Position numbers and translations under genes: made by a program
Notes under the pieces: generated by a model
The model's database searches: none
Seen by the model: the letters and a program-made list of their open reading frames with translations, nothing else
Told to the model about the DNA's origin: nothing
NCBI RefSeq assembly: GCF_900107725.1
Contig: NZ_FNQO01000001.1
Coordinates: 1,046,458-1,110,457, forward strand
DNA: 64,000 bases
Direction: 5' to 3'
Source: Microbulbifer marinus
GTDB taxonomy: Bacteria; Pseudomonadota; Gammaproteobacteria; Pseudomonadales; Cellvibrionaceae
Part shown: positions 37,609-46,807 of the stretch, piece by piece
Layout: every line of letters begins with the position of its first letter
Numbering within the stretch: the first letter of the stretch is position 1

Positions 37609-38376
37609 TTACTGAATTGTGCCTACCCGGCTGAAACTCGGCAAACTGAGCAGCTTGTCCCAGTGCATCCAGATGGCGAAAGCCTTACCGACCACATCGC
37701 GCTCCGGCACAAAGCCCCAGGCGCGGCTGTCCAGGCTGTTATCGCGGTTGTCACCCATCATAAAGTAATGCCCCTCGGGCACCGTCGCACTGAAATTGCT
37801 GTAGCGACTGGGCGCGATGTCCTTGGCCATCAGGTGACGGCGGCCGTAGATTTCCTCCCACAGCACCTCGACCTGTGGATTGGCCGGTGGCAGTGCCTGG
37901 ATCAGCTGCTGCGAAGCCCTCTCACCATTGATATACAGCACGTTGTTCTTCATCTCGACCCTATCGCCGGGAAGCCCGATAACCCGCTTGATAAAGTAAG
38001 TGTCATTCATATGCGGCGGAAAGAACACCATCACGTCGCCTCGCTCGGGCTCACCGACATCCACGACCTTGGTGCGGGATACCGGCAGGCGCAGGCCGTA
38101 GGCATACTTGTTCACCAGAATAAAATCTCCCACCTGCAGAGTCGGCACCATCGAGGCGGAGGGAATCTGGAAGGGTTCCACGATAAAAGAGCGCAGCACG
38201 AACACGATTGCCAGAACCGGAAAGAAGGACTTGGCGTATTCCACCACGACCGGTTCTGCCGCCCGCTCGCCGGCTTGCTGCCGCCGCCGGCGCGCGAAAA
38301 ACAGGCTGTCGATCAGCCAGATAACACCCGTGACGACAACCAGCCACAGCAGAATCAGGGGGAAATTAATATCCAT
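37609..38376 (-). CDS. lepB: Signal peptidase I
   Basis: A 255-residue inner-membrane Ser/Lys protease that removes signal peptides from secreted proteins. Two N-terminal membrane helices are followed by the catalytic Ser in PSASMVPTL and the Lys in YFIKRVIGLPGD; GDNRDNSLDSRAWG closes the active-site box. It is 50 bases downstream of lepA in the same direction. Confidence 0.97.
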   Translation of the reverse strand: MDINFPLILLWLVVVTGVIWLIDSLFFARRRRQQAGERAAEPVVVEYAKSFFPVLAIVFVLRSFIVEPFQIPSASMVPTLQVGDFILVNKYAYGLRLPVSRTKVVDVGEPERGDVMVFFPPHMNDTYFIKRVIGLPGDRVEMKNNVLYINGERASQQLIQALPPANPQVEVLWEEIYGRRHLMAKDIAPSRYSNFSATVPEGHYFMMGDNRDNSLDSRAWGFVPERDVVGKAFAIWMHWDKLLSLPSFSRVGTIQ

Positions 38377-38426
38377 TCACTATTCTCTATTGTCCCTTCG
38401 AACCATCAGCGGGGCGCACCGGCGCC

Positions 38427-40232
38427 CTACTGATCTACTTTCAATACGGCGAGGAAGGCCTCCTGCGGCACTTCCACGCGGCCGAGCTGCTTCATGCGGC
38501 GCTTGCCCGCCTTCTGTTTTTCCAGCAGCTTTTTCTTGCGTGTCACGTCGCCACCATAACACTTGGCGGTAACGTTTTTGCGCAGGGCCTTGACGGTAGT
38601 ACGGGCCACCACCTGGCCGCCGATGGCTGCCTGGATGGCCACATCGAACATCTGCCGCGGAATCAGTTCCTTCATCTTTTCCGCCATGGCGCGGCCCTTC
38701 TGCTGTGCGTTGTCGCGGTGCACGATCAGGGCCAGGGCGTCGACGCGATCACCGTTAATCAGGATATCCAGACGCACCAGCTTGGCCGGATCGAAACGCG
38801 CGAAACTGTAGTCCAGCGAGGCGAAGCCCCGGCTGACGGATTTGAGGCGGTCAAAGAAGTCCATCACCACCTCGCTCATCGGCAGCTCGTAGCGCAGGGA
38901 TACCTGGCTGCCCACGTACTGCATGTCTTTCTGAATACCGCGTTTCTCCACGCACAGCGTAATCACGTTGCCCAGGTATTCCTGCGGCACCAGGATATTG
39001 ACCTCCGCGATGGGTTCGCGCATTTCCTCGATATTACCAACATCGGGCAGGCGCGACGGGTTGTCTACCGTCACAACAGCACCGTCGGTCTGCTGCACCT
39101 CGTACACTACCGTCGGCGCAGTGGTGATCAGATCCAGGTCGTACTCACGCTCCAGGCGCTCCTGGATGATCTCCATATGCAGCATGCCGAGGAAGCCACA
39201 GCGGAAACCGAAGCCCAGCGCATCGGAGGTTTCCGGCTCGTAAAACAACGAGGCGTCGTTCAGGGACAGCTTCTCCAGCGCGTCGCGAAAGGCCTCGTAG
39301 TCATCAGAACTGACCGGGAACAGTCCCGCGTAGACCTGCGGCTTAACTTTCTGGAAGCCCGGCAGCATGGACACTTCTTCAACACCCTTGGCATGGGTCA
39401 GGGTGTCACCCACCGGCGCGCCGTGAATATCCTTGATGCCGGCGACCACAAAGCCCACTTCGCCGGCGCGCAACACGCCGGTTTCCTTGCGTTTCGGCGT
39501 GAAGATGCCGACGCTGTCGACCACGTGGGCGCGACCTATGGATTTGGTTACGATCTTCTCTTTGGTTTTCAGGGTGCCATGAACCACGCGCACCAGCGAC
39601 ACCACTCCGAGATAGCTGTCGAACCAGGAATCGATGATCAGCGCCTGCAGCGGTGCATCCACATCCCCCGCCGGCGGTGGCACCAGCCGCACCAGATCCT
39701 CCAGCACATCCTCGACGCCGAGCCCGGACTTGGCACTGCAGCGGGTCGCTTCGGTGGCGTCGATACCGATGATGTCCTCGATCTCCTCGGCCACCTTGTC
39801 CGGATCTGCCTGCGGCAGGTCCATCTTGTTCAGTACCGGGATCACCTCGAGCCCCTGCTCGATCGCGGTGTAGCAGTTGGCCACGGACTGGGCCTCCACA
39901 CCCTGGGCGGCGTCGACCACCAGCAGGGCGCCCTCACAGGCCGCCAGGGAGCGGGACACTTCATAGGAGAAGTCCACGTGACCGGGCGTATCGATAAAGT
40001 TCAGCTGGTAGGTTTTACCATCCCGCGCGGTATAGTCGAGGGTCACGCTTTGCGCCTTGATGGTGATACCGCGCTCCCGTTCCAGGTCCATGCTGTCCAG
40101 CACCTGCTCGGCCATTTCGCGATCGGAAAGGCCGCCGCAGACCTGAATGAAGCGGTCCGCCAGGGTGGATTTGCCGTGGTCGATATGGGCAATAATGGAG
40201 AAATTGCGGATATGGGAGAGATCTGTGGCCAC
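38427..40232 (-). CDS. lepA: Elongation factor 4 (LepA)
   Basis: A 601-residue translational GTPase. G1 [10 protein letters not shown]3 DTPGHVDF, G4 NKMDLP; the C-terminal LepA-specific domain has [14 protein letters not shown] and [16 protein letters not shown]. It back-translocates or paces ribosomes under stress. It starts with a GTG at 40232. Confidence 0.98.
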   Translation of the reverse strand: MATDLSHIRNFSIIAHIDHGKSTLADRFIQVCGGLSDREMAEQVLDSMDLERERGITIKAQSVTLDYTARDGKTYQLNFIDTPGHVDFSYEVSRSLAACEGALLVVDAAQGVEAQSVANCYTAIEQGLEVIPVLNKMDLPQADPDKVAEEIEDIIGIDATEATRCSAKSGLGVEDVLEDLVRLVPPPAGDVDAPLQALIIDSWFDSYLGVVSLVRVVHGTLKTKEKIVTKSIGRAHVVDSVGIFTPKRKETGVLRAGEVGFVVAGIKDIHGAPVGDTLTHAKGVEEVSMLPGFQKVKPQVYAGLFPVSSDDYEAFRDALEKLSLNDASLFYEPETSDALGFGFRCGFLGMLHMEIIQERLEREYDLDLITTAPTVVYEVQQTDGAVVTVDNPSRLPDVGNIEEMREPIAEVNILVPQEYLGNVITLCVEKRGIQKDMQYVGSQVSLRYELPMSEVVMDFFDRLKSVSRGFASLDYSFARFDPAKLVRLDILINGDRVDALALIVHRDNAQQKGRAMAEKMKELIPRQMFDVAIQAAIGGQVVARTTVKALRKNVTAKCYGGDVTRKKKLLEKQKAGKRRMKQLGRVEVPQEAFLAVLKVDQ

Positions 40233-40377
40233 TGCGGAATAAAAATCCTTGAAAAATCAGAATGTTAGCCGGCAGCGATGCCGGCTGTGTGGCGCAAGTC
40301 TATCAGAACTAGTGATCGGTGGTGAGTGGTTGGTGTCGAGAGACTCGGCGCCCCCGTCACCAACCAAGCGTTACCCG
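40233..40377. other. 145-base gap with inverted repeat
   Basis: TGGTTGGTG (about 40327) and CACCAACCA (about 40363) form a long-loop inverted repeat between the MucD-type protease gene and lepA. It may be a protease-gene terminator or a small scar; no U-run follows. Confidence 0.35.
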
Positions 40378-41775
40378 TCAGTCTTCGATTTGAATGGTGC
40401 GGAAGGTCGGCTGGCCGGCGCGGAAGAAGCGGATCGGCAACAGCTCGTCTGAGGGCAGGTCCTTGACCACCCTGTCGTAGTCCTTCATGTCTCCCACTTC
40501 GTCAAAACCCAGCTGCGCGATAATGTCGCCGCTGCGCAGACCGGCCTTGGCGCCGGCCTTACCCGGAACCACCTGTTTGACCAGCACGCCGCTATCCACA
40601 TTCCAGCGCTGCTTGAGGGCATCGGGAATCTCGCTGACCACCAGGCCCAGGCGCCCGCCGACATCGGTGGACGGCTTTACCGACGCTTGCTGTTCGTCGT
40701 CGTCCTGTCCCGGCAGTGCCCCTACAGTGACCCGCAGCCGCTTGGACTTGCCCTTGCGCATCAGTTCCACGCTTACTTCGCTGCCCGGACGGGTCTGACC
40801 GACCACGTGCGGCAGGTCGCCATGCGTCTCGATTTTGTGGCCGTCGAAGCGGGTGATGATATCGCCGGCCATAATGCCGGCCTCAGCCGCCGGTGCGCCG
40901 GCTTCGACCTGCGCCACCAGGGCGCCAACCGGCTTGCCAAGCCCCATGGCCTCCGCCAGGTTGCGGTCCACATCCTGAATCCCAACGCCGAGCCAGCCGC
41001 GGTCGACACGGCCCTTGCTCATCAGCTGCGCCACCACGTCGCGGGCCAGGCTGGCCGGAATGGCGAAAGAGAGGCCGATAGAGCCGCCGCTGCGGGTATA
41101 AATCTGCGAGTTGATGCCGACCACTTCACCCTTCAGGTTGAACAGCGGGCCGCCGGAGTTACCGGGGTTGATGGCCACGTCCGTCTGGATGAACGGCACG
41201 TAGTTCTCGCGGCTCTCATTGGGAATACTGCGCCCCATGGCACTGACGATGCCGGCGCTGGCGCTGTAGTCGAGCCCGAACGGCGAACCGATGGCAACCA
41301 CCCATTCGCCCACTTTCAGATCCTCGGAATCCCCCCAGCGGATCGACGGCAGGTCCTGCGCATCGATCTTGATCAGCGCCAGATCGGAGCGGAGATCCGT
41401 ACCGATGACCTTCGCCTCGTACTCGCGGCGATCGGTCAGGGTAACCGTCACCTCGTCGGCACCGTCCACCACATGATTGTTGGTGACTATGTAACCATCG
41501 GAGGAAATGATGAAGCCGGAACCCATGCTCGCCACGGGGCGCTGCTGGCGGCGCCGGGGCTCCAACAGGTGGCGGAAGATGTCCGGAATATCCTGCTGGT
41601 ATTGCGGCGGCGGCCCGCCACGGGTCACCTCATTGCGCTCCACGGTATTGATCTTTACTACCGCGGGGGAATTCTGTTCGATCAGGTCGGTGAGTTCCGG
41701 TAGCCCACGGGCGCAGGCAGAACCCGCTATCAACAGGCTGAGGACCAACAAGTACTGCGTACAGCGTTTAACCAT
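40378..41775 (-). CDS. mucD: Do-like periplasmic serine protease (MucD/DegP family)
   Basis: A 465-residue exported protease/chaperone. The signal peptide (to about residue 23) ends near SACARG. The triad is His in TNNHVVDGADE, Asp in RSDLALIKID and Ser in GNSGGPLFN. Two PDZ domains follow (about 265-360 and 375-460). It degrades misfolded envelope proteins. In Pseudomonas mucD ends the algU operon; here two other genes lie between it and rseC, so it may have its own promoter. Confidence 0.94.
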   Translation of the reverse strand: MVKRCTQYLLVLSLLIAGSACARGLPELTDLIEQNSPAVVKINTVERNEVTRGGPPPQYQQDIPDIFRHLLEPRRRQQRPVASMGSGFIISSDGYIVTNNHVVDGADEVTVTLTDRREYEAKVIGTDLRSDLALIKIDAQDLPSIRWGDSEDLKVGEWVVAIGSPFGLDYSASAGIVSAMGRSIPNESRENYVPFIQTDVAINPGNSGGPLFNLKGEVVGINSQIYTRSGGSIGLSFAIPASLARDVVAQLMSKGRVDRGWLGVGIQDVDRNLAEAMGLGKPVGALVAQVEAGAPAAEAGIMAGDIITRFDGHKIETHGDLPHVVGQTRPGSEVSVELMRKGKSKRLRVTVGALPGQDDDEQQASVKPSTDVGGRLGLVVSEIPDALKQRWNVDSGVLVKQVVPGKAGAKAGLRSGDIIAQLGFDEVGDMKDYDRVVKDLPSDELLPIRFFRAGQPTFRTIQIED

Positions 41776-41949
41776 AGGTTTGTTACCCCTAATGATCGCT
41801 TCTAATATGAAATCAGTTGCTTTTTGGATGTCCTAGTGGATCACCCGCAAAAGATGCGGGCACCCTCGCGGACATTCAAGTTACTAATTAGTGGCAATCT
41901 GGCCACGAAAGTTCTCCCATATTATGTAAAACAGTGTAAAGGGCCCCCT
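41776..41949. promoter_or_regulatory. Divergent promoter region, mucD and mpaA
   Basis: An AT-rich stretch (41790-41825 and 41880-41940) between two divergent genes. A TATTAT box at about 41929 could be a -10 for mpaA. I found no clear sigma-E element for mucD. The assignment is weak. Confidence 0.3.
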
Positions 41950-42654
41950 ATGTCCACACTGCGCCCGCGCACCGAACGCGGTCATTTCAGCCACCCGCGA
42001 CGGCCGTACGGGCAGTCGGAACTGGGGGCGCCGCTGTTTTACTTCCCCGCCCAGAGCGGCGCCAATCACGGTATCGTCATGGCCGGCACCCACGGAGACG
42101 AGGTGGCGGCGGTGGTGGCGCTGTCCTGTGCACTCCGCGCCCTGCCGCCCGAACGACTGCGCCACCACGTGATACTCGCTGTCAATCCGGACGGCTGCCA
42201 GCTGGGAATCAGGGCCAACGCCCGCGGCGTCGACCTGAATCGCAATTTTGCCACCGGCAACTGGGACGGCAGCGGCAGCGTCTACCGCTGGAACAGCGCC
42301 GCGGAAGAGCGCGACGTGCTCCTGAGCACCGGCAGCGAAGGCGGCTCCGAGGCGGAGACTCACGCCCTCTGTGAGCTGATCGGCAAGCTGCAACCGGCCT
42401 GGGCGGTATCCATTCACGAGCCTCTGGCCTGTGTAGAGGACCCGGACAACAGCCCGCTGGGCCAGTGGCTGTCCGCAGGGCTGAATCTACCCCTGGTGAC
42501 CGACGTCGGCTATCTGACGCCGGGCTCCTTCGGCACCTGGTGCGCGGAACGCGGGCTGCCCTGCATCACCGTGGAACTTCCGCCAGTATCGGCCGATCAC
42601 GCCAGCGAGGACTACCTACAGGCGTTGATAGAGCTGCTCACTTACGACCAGTAG
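41950..42654 (+). CDS. mpaA: Murein tripeptide amidase MpaA (M14 family)
   Basis: A 234-residue zinc carboxypeptidase that cuts the gamma-D-Glu-diaminopimelate bond in recycled wall peptides. Zn ligands are in AGTHGDEVAA (H, E) and SIHEP (H); RANARGVDLNRNF and the C-terminal Glu of ITVELPP match. The start is the ATG at 41950 after AAAGGG; the longer open frame has no conserved extension. It overlaps the convergent epimerase gene by 13 bases at the 3' ends. Confidence 0.9.
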   Translation: MSTLRPRTERGHFSHPRRPYGQSELGAPLFYFPAQSGANHGIVMAGTHGDEVAAVVALSCALRALPPERLRHHVILAVNPDGCQLGIRANARGVDLNRNFATGNWDGSGSVYRWNSAAEERDVLLSTGSEGGSEAETHALCELIGKLQPAWAVSIHEPLACVEDPDNSPLGQWLSAGLNLPLVTDVGYLTPGSFGTWCAERGLPCITVELPPVSADHASEDYLQALIELLTYDQ

Positions 42655-43589
42655 ACCCGCCCCGCCGCGAAGCGCAGCGCCGGCTCCACATCCTTTGCCA
42701 GCCAGGTGGGACCGTCGAGATCGAGAAAGCGCACTTTATCGCCCAACGGCCAGGCCGCGCGGATGGCCCGGGACGTACACAGCATGCAACCGAGCATCAG
42801 CTCGAACCCCTGCGCTTTGGCCGCATCGGCCAGCGCCAGCGCCTCGGTGATGCCCCCGGTCTTGTCCAGCTTGATATTCACCATCTCGTAGCGACCGCGC
42901 AGTCGCGGCAGATCCTCGCGGGTGTGGCAGCTTTCATCGGCACAGATCGGCAGTGGATGGGCAAAGCTTTCCAGAAAGGCATCGTCATTGGCGGGCAGCG
43001 GCTGCTCCAGCATCGCCACCCCCTGCTCCGCGAGCTGCCGGCAGCGCTCCTGCAGCGTCTCCGCAGGCCACGCCTCGTTGGCGTCGATTACCAGTTGCGC
43101 ATCCGGTGCCGCACGGCGCACGGCGGTTACCCGCTCCAGAACCTCGCGGTCGTCGAGTTTCAGCTTGAGCACGGACACGCCCTGCGCGACTGCCTGGACG
43201 GCGGCGCCGGCCATCGCCTCGGGGCTATCGATTACCAGCGTCTGTACCGTCGGCAGGGATGCCGGCCCGGAAAATTTCGAGCCGCTACGCTTCGCCTCCC
43301 AGTCGGCCAGCGCACAGTCCAGCGCGTTGCGGGCCGCACCGGCGAACAGGCGCGCCTGCAGCTGCTCTCGGGTAAGGCCCTGGGCCACTTCGCACAACAG
43401 CGGTTGCAGCTGCTGCAATACCGACTCGACACTCTCGCCATAGCGCGGATAGGGGGTACACTCGCCGACACCGGTAACACCGTCACCGGTTACCTCCACC
43501 ACCACCACCTGCGCCTCGGTACGGGCACCGCGGGAAATGACAAAGGCGGTGCGCAGCGGCCAGCTTTCCGCATAGCAGCGAGCCTGCAT
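42642..43589 (-). CDS. ycjG: L-Ala-D/L-Glu (dipeptide) epimerase
   Basis: A 315-residue enolase-superfamily enzyme that converts L-Ala-D-Glu to L-Ala-L-Glu so that wall peptides can be used as amino acids. The catalytic Lys pair is in LKLKLDDRE and VNIKLDKTGG; metal ligands are in IDANEAW, MLEQPLP and CADESCHT. It starts at an ATG after GGAGATTTCC. With MpaA it forms the last two steps of murein-tripeptide recycling. The two genes are convergent and overlap. Confidence 0.93.
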   Translation of the reverse strand: MQARCYAESWPLRTAFVISRGARTEAQVVVVEVTGDGVTGVGECTPYPRYGESVESVLQQLQPLLCEVAQGLTREQLQARLFAGAARNALDCALADWEAKRSGSKFSGPASLPTVQTLVIDSPEAMAGAAVQAVAQGVSVLKLKLDDREVLERVTAVRRAAPDAQLVIDANEAWPAETLQERCRQLAEQGVAMLEQPLPANDDAFLESFAHPLPICADESCHTREDLPRLRGRYEMVNIKLDKTGGITEALALADAAKAQGFELMLGCMLCTSRAIRAAWPLGDKVRFLDLDGPTWLAKDVEPALRFAAGRVYWS

Positions 43590-43637
43590 TGGAAATCTCC
43601 TACAGGGTTCGGAGATAACAGTTTAGGTTAGGGAACC

Positions 43638-44087
43638 CTAGAGCGGACTGGAGGGCTCGACGCGCAACAGCAGCGGCGTGTAGGCGGGATTGGCAACGTG
43701 GCGGAGACTGTACCAGCGCACAAACAGGGCGCCGCCGATCAGGCCGATCAGCGCACCGATGATGGCACCGACCTCACCGGCCAGCGCCTCGCCAGCCAGC
43801 GCTGCCAGCACCAGAGAAACCAGCGGCAACAGATACACCAGCAGAGCACTGGTGGTCAGGGCGTTCTCGGCAATGCCGATTACCGCAGTATCGTTGAGGG
43901 AAATATTGTCGGGATCCCAGCTGTTCAGGGCCACCCGCACACGTGTCGCGCCGGACAGGTAGTCGCCCAGCAGGCCGGTACCGCAGCCGGACTTGGCGGA
44001 ACAGCCATGACAGCCGCTGCGCTGGATCGTTTCGACCCAGATAGCGCCCGGCTCTATGGCCACCACCCGACCGCGCTCTTCCACCAC
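43638..44087 (-). CDS. rseC: SoxR-reducing system / sigma-E regulatory protein RseC
   Basis: A 149-residue inner-membrane protein of the RseC/MucC family. The Cys-rich N-terminal soluble part contains QRSGCHGCSAKSGCGTGLL; two hydrophobic helices follow (about 78-98 and 105-125). RseC is linked to sigma-E control and to SoxR reduction. It is third after rseA and rseB in this operon, 14 bases past rseB. It starts with a GTG. Confidence 0.92.
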   Translation of the reverse strand: MVEERGRVVAIEPGAIWVETIQRSGCHGCSAKSGCGTGLLGDYLSGATRVRVALNSWDPDNISLNDTAVIGIAENALTTSALLVYLLPLVSLVLAALAGEALAGEVGAIIGALIGLIGGALFVRWYSLRHVANPAYTPLLLRVEPSSPL

Positions 44088-44101
44088 AGTCCTGCCCTCG
44101 C

Positions 44102-45178
44102 TCAGCCTTCGACAGTGACGGCGCTCGCTACCCGCTGCGCGGTGATATCGGGAATCTCACCCACTACGGTCACCGTGTAGCTGACGCCATCCACCTCTAT
44201 GCGATCCATATAGGCCACGGTGGCGCCGCGGATTGCACGCCCCTTGAAATTGAGCTCGGGGCCGAGCCGCTGCACGAACACGGTAAACACGCTCAGACCA
44301 TCGCTGAACACCAGCATGTCACCATCGGTAAGCGGCTTGACCGAGACCGGCTTGAAGCCGTCCGGCAGCCAGCTGACCTGCCAGCGACTCTGCGAGGTGC
44401 TGCAGGGATTGTTGTTGTCGATACGACGCGCATCGGCGGACTGAGGCTGCAGATCGCTGTCCTGCACCGGAGACAGGTCCAGTTGCACAAACTGGTAGCG
44501 TTCCAACACACGCCCCTGGGCACCCACCAGCATCGTCTTCAGCGGCAGGCCGGTCTCGCGGTCCAGGTTAACCACCAGCCCCAGGCGGTGGCGATCCCGC
44601 GGGCGCGCCTCGATCACCACGGTATCGCGATCAGCGATACGCTCCTCGCCGCGCAAAATAAACTGATAGGCACGCTGCACATCCTGCTGCCCGGCGCGGC
44701 TCCACAGCCCCACCCGCGCCATCGGGCCCGAGGTCCGCTCGCAATTCTCGCTGTTGCCGTGACTGATCAGCTCGCGCGGCTCGCCACTCAGGTAGCGCAC
44801 CCGCTCGATCTGCTCACCGTCACGCACCGCGTGCACGACCTGCAGCGTTTCCAGCATGCCGGCGTGTTCAAAGGTCACCAGGCCGCGGTAATCCAGTTCG
44901 CTGACGGCCCGGGCGAGCTTACCGAGCCACTGCTCGACCTCAGGGGCGGCGCTTTGCGGCAGAAGACTTTGCGGCGCGACTTGCCCGACAGGAGTACCCT
45001 CCGGAGCCACAATTTCGGGGCCCGCACTTTCAGGAGCTGCACCCTCACCGACGTTCTGCTCACCGCCGGCGCTCTGTGCGTAGGCAGCGGGCGCCAGTAG
45101 AAATAAAGCCAACAGAACGCTGTTGGCTTTACGAATTCTGCGGCTTACCTGGCCTCGACGATTACCGAGTTCCCCCAC
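44102..45178 (-). CDS. rseB: Sigma-E regulatory protein RseB/MucB
   Basis: A periplasmic protein of about 358 residues that binds the anti-sigma factor and shields it from proteolysis. The signal segment (LLALFLLAPAAYA) is followed by a disordered Pro/Glu-rich linker (about 40-75), then the MucB N-terminal lipoprotein-like fold (DYRGLVTFEHAGMLETLQV) and the C-terminal domain (WQVSWLPDGFKPV, DGLSVFTVFV). The true start is uncertain: the GTG at 45178 just after the rseA stop, or the GTG at 45199 overlapping rseA. Confidence 0.9.
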   Translation of the reverse strand: MGELGNRRGQVSRRIRKANSVLLALFLLAPAAYAQSAGGEQNVGEGAAPESAGPEIVAPEGTPVGQVAPQSLLPQSAAPEVEQWLGKLARAVSELDYRGLVTFEHAGMLETLQVVHAVRDGEQIERVRYLSGEPRELISHGNSENCERTSGPMARVGLWSRAGQQDVQRAYQFILRGEERIADRDTVVIEARPRDRHRLGLVVNLDRETGLPLKTMLVGAQGRVLERYQFVQLDLSPVQDSDLQPQSADARRIDNNNPCSTSQSRWQVSWLPDGFKPVSVKPLTDGDMLVFSDGLSVFTVFVQRLGPELNFKGRAIRGATVAYMDRIEVDGVSYTVTVVGEIPDITAQRVASAVTVEG

Positions 45179-45179
45179 G

Positions 45180-45884
45180 CTACAGCCCAACCTGTTCACC
45201 GTAGGTGGCCCGGGCGAAGGGCACCATTCCCTGACTGCCGACGTGGGCGGCCTGTTCGGAGTGCTGGATCATCACCCGGTTGAGATGGCGCATCAGTTCA
45301 GGGGTTGGCATCTGCTGAATAACCGCCTGGCCGGCAACGCCGGGCTGGGAATCCGGCACCAGCCGCGGTGAGGCCGTGCTCACCGAACGCGTCGAAGGCG
45401 CCGGCACATAGAATCCTGTCGGTTGTGGCGAAGATTGCACCACCTGCTGCGCCGGGCGTTCCACCTCGGCGACCAGTTCACCACCGCTCTGGACGCCTCG
45501 ATCCGCGCTGGACAGCTGCAGCTGTTGCACGCCCAGAATCGCCGCAAAGGCCACCGTCGCCGCCACTGCGCCCCGAGACAGGGGACGCCACCAGCGGCTG
45601 TTCGCCAGGCCGTCTGCCGCCTCAGCGCCGCCACCGGACTGGGCCAGGGGCTCTTCCCGCTCAACGGCCGCGGAGATACTCGCCGCCAGACCGGTGTCCA
45701 CCGGGGCCACCTGCTCGCGGCGCATTACGCTCGCCGCCAGCTGGTAGCGAGACCAGCGCGCGCTCACTTCCGCCGAGGACGAACTGGCTTTCAGCAACCG
45801 CTGCAGCTCCAGTTCGCTGACCTCGCCGTCCATCAGCGCCGACAGCGACTCGTTCAGACGATCATGATGATTCCCGTGGGACAT
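45180..45884 (-). CDS. rseA: Anti-sigma-E factor RseA/MucA
   Basis: A 234-residue single-pass inner-membrane anti-sigma factor. The cytoplasmic sigma-binding part has ESLSALMDGEVSELEL and WSRYQLAASVMR; a membrane helix lies at about residues 110-128 (GAVAATVAFAAILGVQQ); the rest is periplasmic. The ATG at 45884 follows GAGAGGG. The N-terminal position and size match MucA. It lies between rpoE and rseB. Confidence 0.93.
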   Translation of the reverse strand: MSHGNHHDRLNESLSALMDGEVSELELQRLLKASSSSAEVSARWSRYQLAASVMRREQVAPVDTGLAASISAAVEREEPLAQSGGGAEAADGLANSRWWRPLSRGAVAATVAFAAILGVQQLQLSSADRGVQSGGELVAEVERPAQQVVQSSPQPTGFYVPAPSTRSVSTASPRLVPDSQPGVAGQAVIQQMPTPELMRHLNRVMIQHSEQAAHVGSQGMVPFARATYGEQVGL

Positions 45885-46002
45885 ACGGGTAAACCCTCTC
45901 TGTGCAATCATTCTTGGTGCCCGCAAGCACCGCTTGTGGTTATCAGTTATGACCCGATATCCGGCGGTTTGTTTCGCCACCGGCAAAAAATTTTCTCCGC
46001 CG

Positions 46003-46617
46003 TCAGCCGCGGTCGCCGAGAGTCTCCGGTTCACCTGCCATCACCGCCTGCACGGTGCGATCGATGGCCTCGCGGGCGCGGAAAATCCGCGAGCGCACGG
46101 TACCCACCGGACAGCCCATCACTTCGGCGATTTCCTCATAGCTAAGCCCCTCCAGCTCGCGCAGGGTCACCGCGGAACGCAGGTCCTCCGGCAGCGCGCG
46201 AATGGCCTCGTGAACAGCCGCCTCCAACTGGTCACGAAACAACTGATTCTCCGGGGTCTCGTTGTCCCGCAGCAGGTCCGCGCCGGAATAGAATTCGGCG
46301 TCGTCCAGATCCACATCGGAGGACGGCGGGCGACGACTGCGGGATACCAGGTGGTTCTTGGCGGTATTGATGGCGATGCGATACATCCAGGTGTAGAAGG
46401 CGCTGTCGCCGCGGAAGTTGGCCAGGGCGCGGTAGGCCTTGATAAAGGCCTCCTGGGTCACATCCTGCACCTCGCTGTGATCCTTGATAAAGCGACTCAC
46501 CACGGCGACTATCTTGTGCTGGTATTTCAATACCAGCAGGTCGAAAGCGCGCTTGTCCCCTTTCTGTACCCGCTCCACCAGCTGGCGGTCACTCGGCGAC
46601 GCCTGTTGCGCTGTCAT
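46003..46617 (-). CDS. rpoE: Extracytoplasmic sigma factor RpoE (AlgU)
   Basis: A 204-residue sigma-E. Region 2 (KYQHKIVAVVSRFI, VQDVTQEAFIKAYRAL, FYTWMYRIAINTAKN) and region 4 (LPEDLRSAVTLRELEGLSYEEIAEVMGCPVGTVRSRIFRARE) are complete. It directs transcription of envelope-stress genes. It is the first gene of rpoE-rseA-rseB-rseC and carries a sigma-E-type promoter upstream (46714-46743). Confidence 0.97.
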   Translation of the reverse strand: MTAQQASPSDRQLVERVQKGDKRAFDLLVLKYQHKIVAVVSRFIKDHSEVQDVTQEAFIKAYRALANFRGDSAFYTWMYRIAINTAKNHLVSRSRRPPSSDVDLDDAEFYSGADLLRDNETPENQLFRDQLEAAVHEAIRALPEDLRSAVTLRELEGLSYEEIAEVMGCPVGTVRSRIFRAREAIDRTVQAVMAGEPETLGDRG

Positions 46618-46713
46618 CCCCTACTCCCCTTACTCCTACAACCAGCAGTCGCACCGCGGGCGCCAAATCTTCCGAGGGAGTGGCTGCCTGCGCAGGCGTT
46701 TATTCTGTGGTGT

Positions 46714-46743
46714 TCAAGACACTGGCAATAGGACATAAGTTCC
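46714..46743 (-). promoter_or_regulatory. Sigma-E-type promoter of rpoE
   Basis: On the minus strand GGAACTT (46743-46737), a 17-base spacer and TCTTGA (46719-46714) match the sigma-E/AlgU consensus (GGAACTT, N16-17, TCTGA-like). It lies about 97 bases upstream of the rpoE start, consistent with autoregulation. The element overlaps the nadB upstream region. Confidence 0.78.
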
Positions 46744-46807
46744 GGGTCAAATCGACGTAGTTCAAGGAGGCGCTATACTACGCGACCCCTAAACATAAAT
46801 GAAATGT

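Noticed and set aside
38718-40268. Long open frame of 516 codons on the plus strand
   Set aside because: It is antisense to lepA. Its composition is His/Gln/Arg-rich and it has no family motifs, as expected from the reverse strand of a GC-rich gene.
46764-46770. AAGGAGG considered as the nadB ribosome site
   Set aside because: It is more than 25 bases upstream of either candidate start and precedes the TATACT box, so it is probably not in the mRNA.
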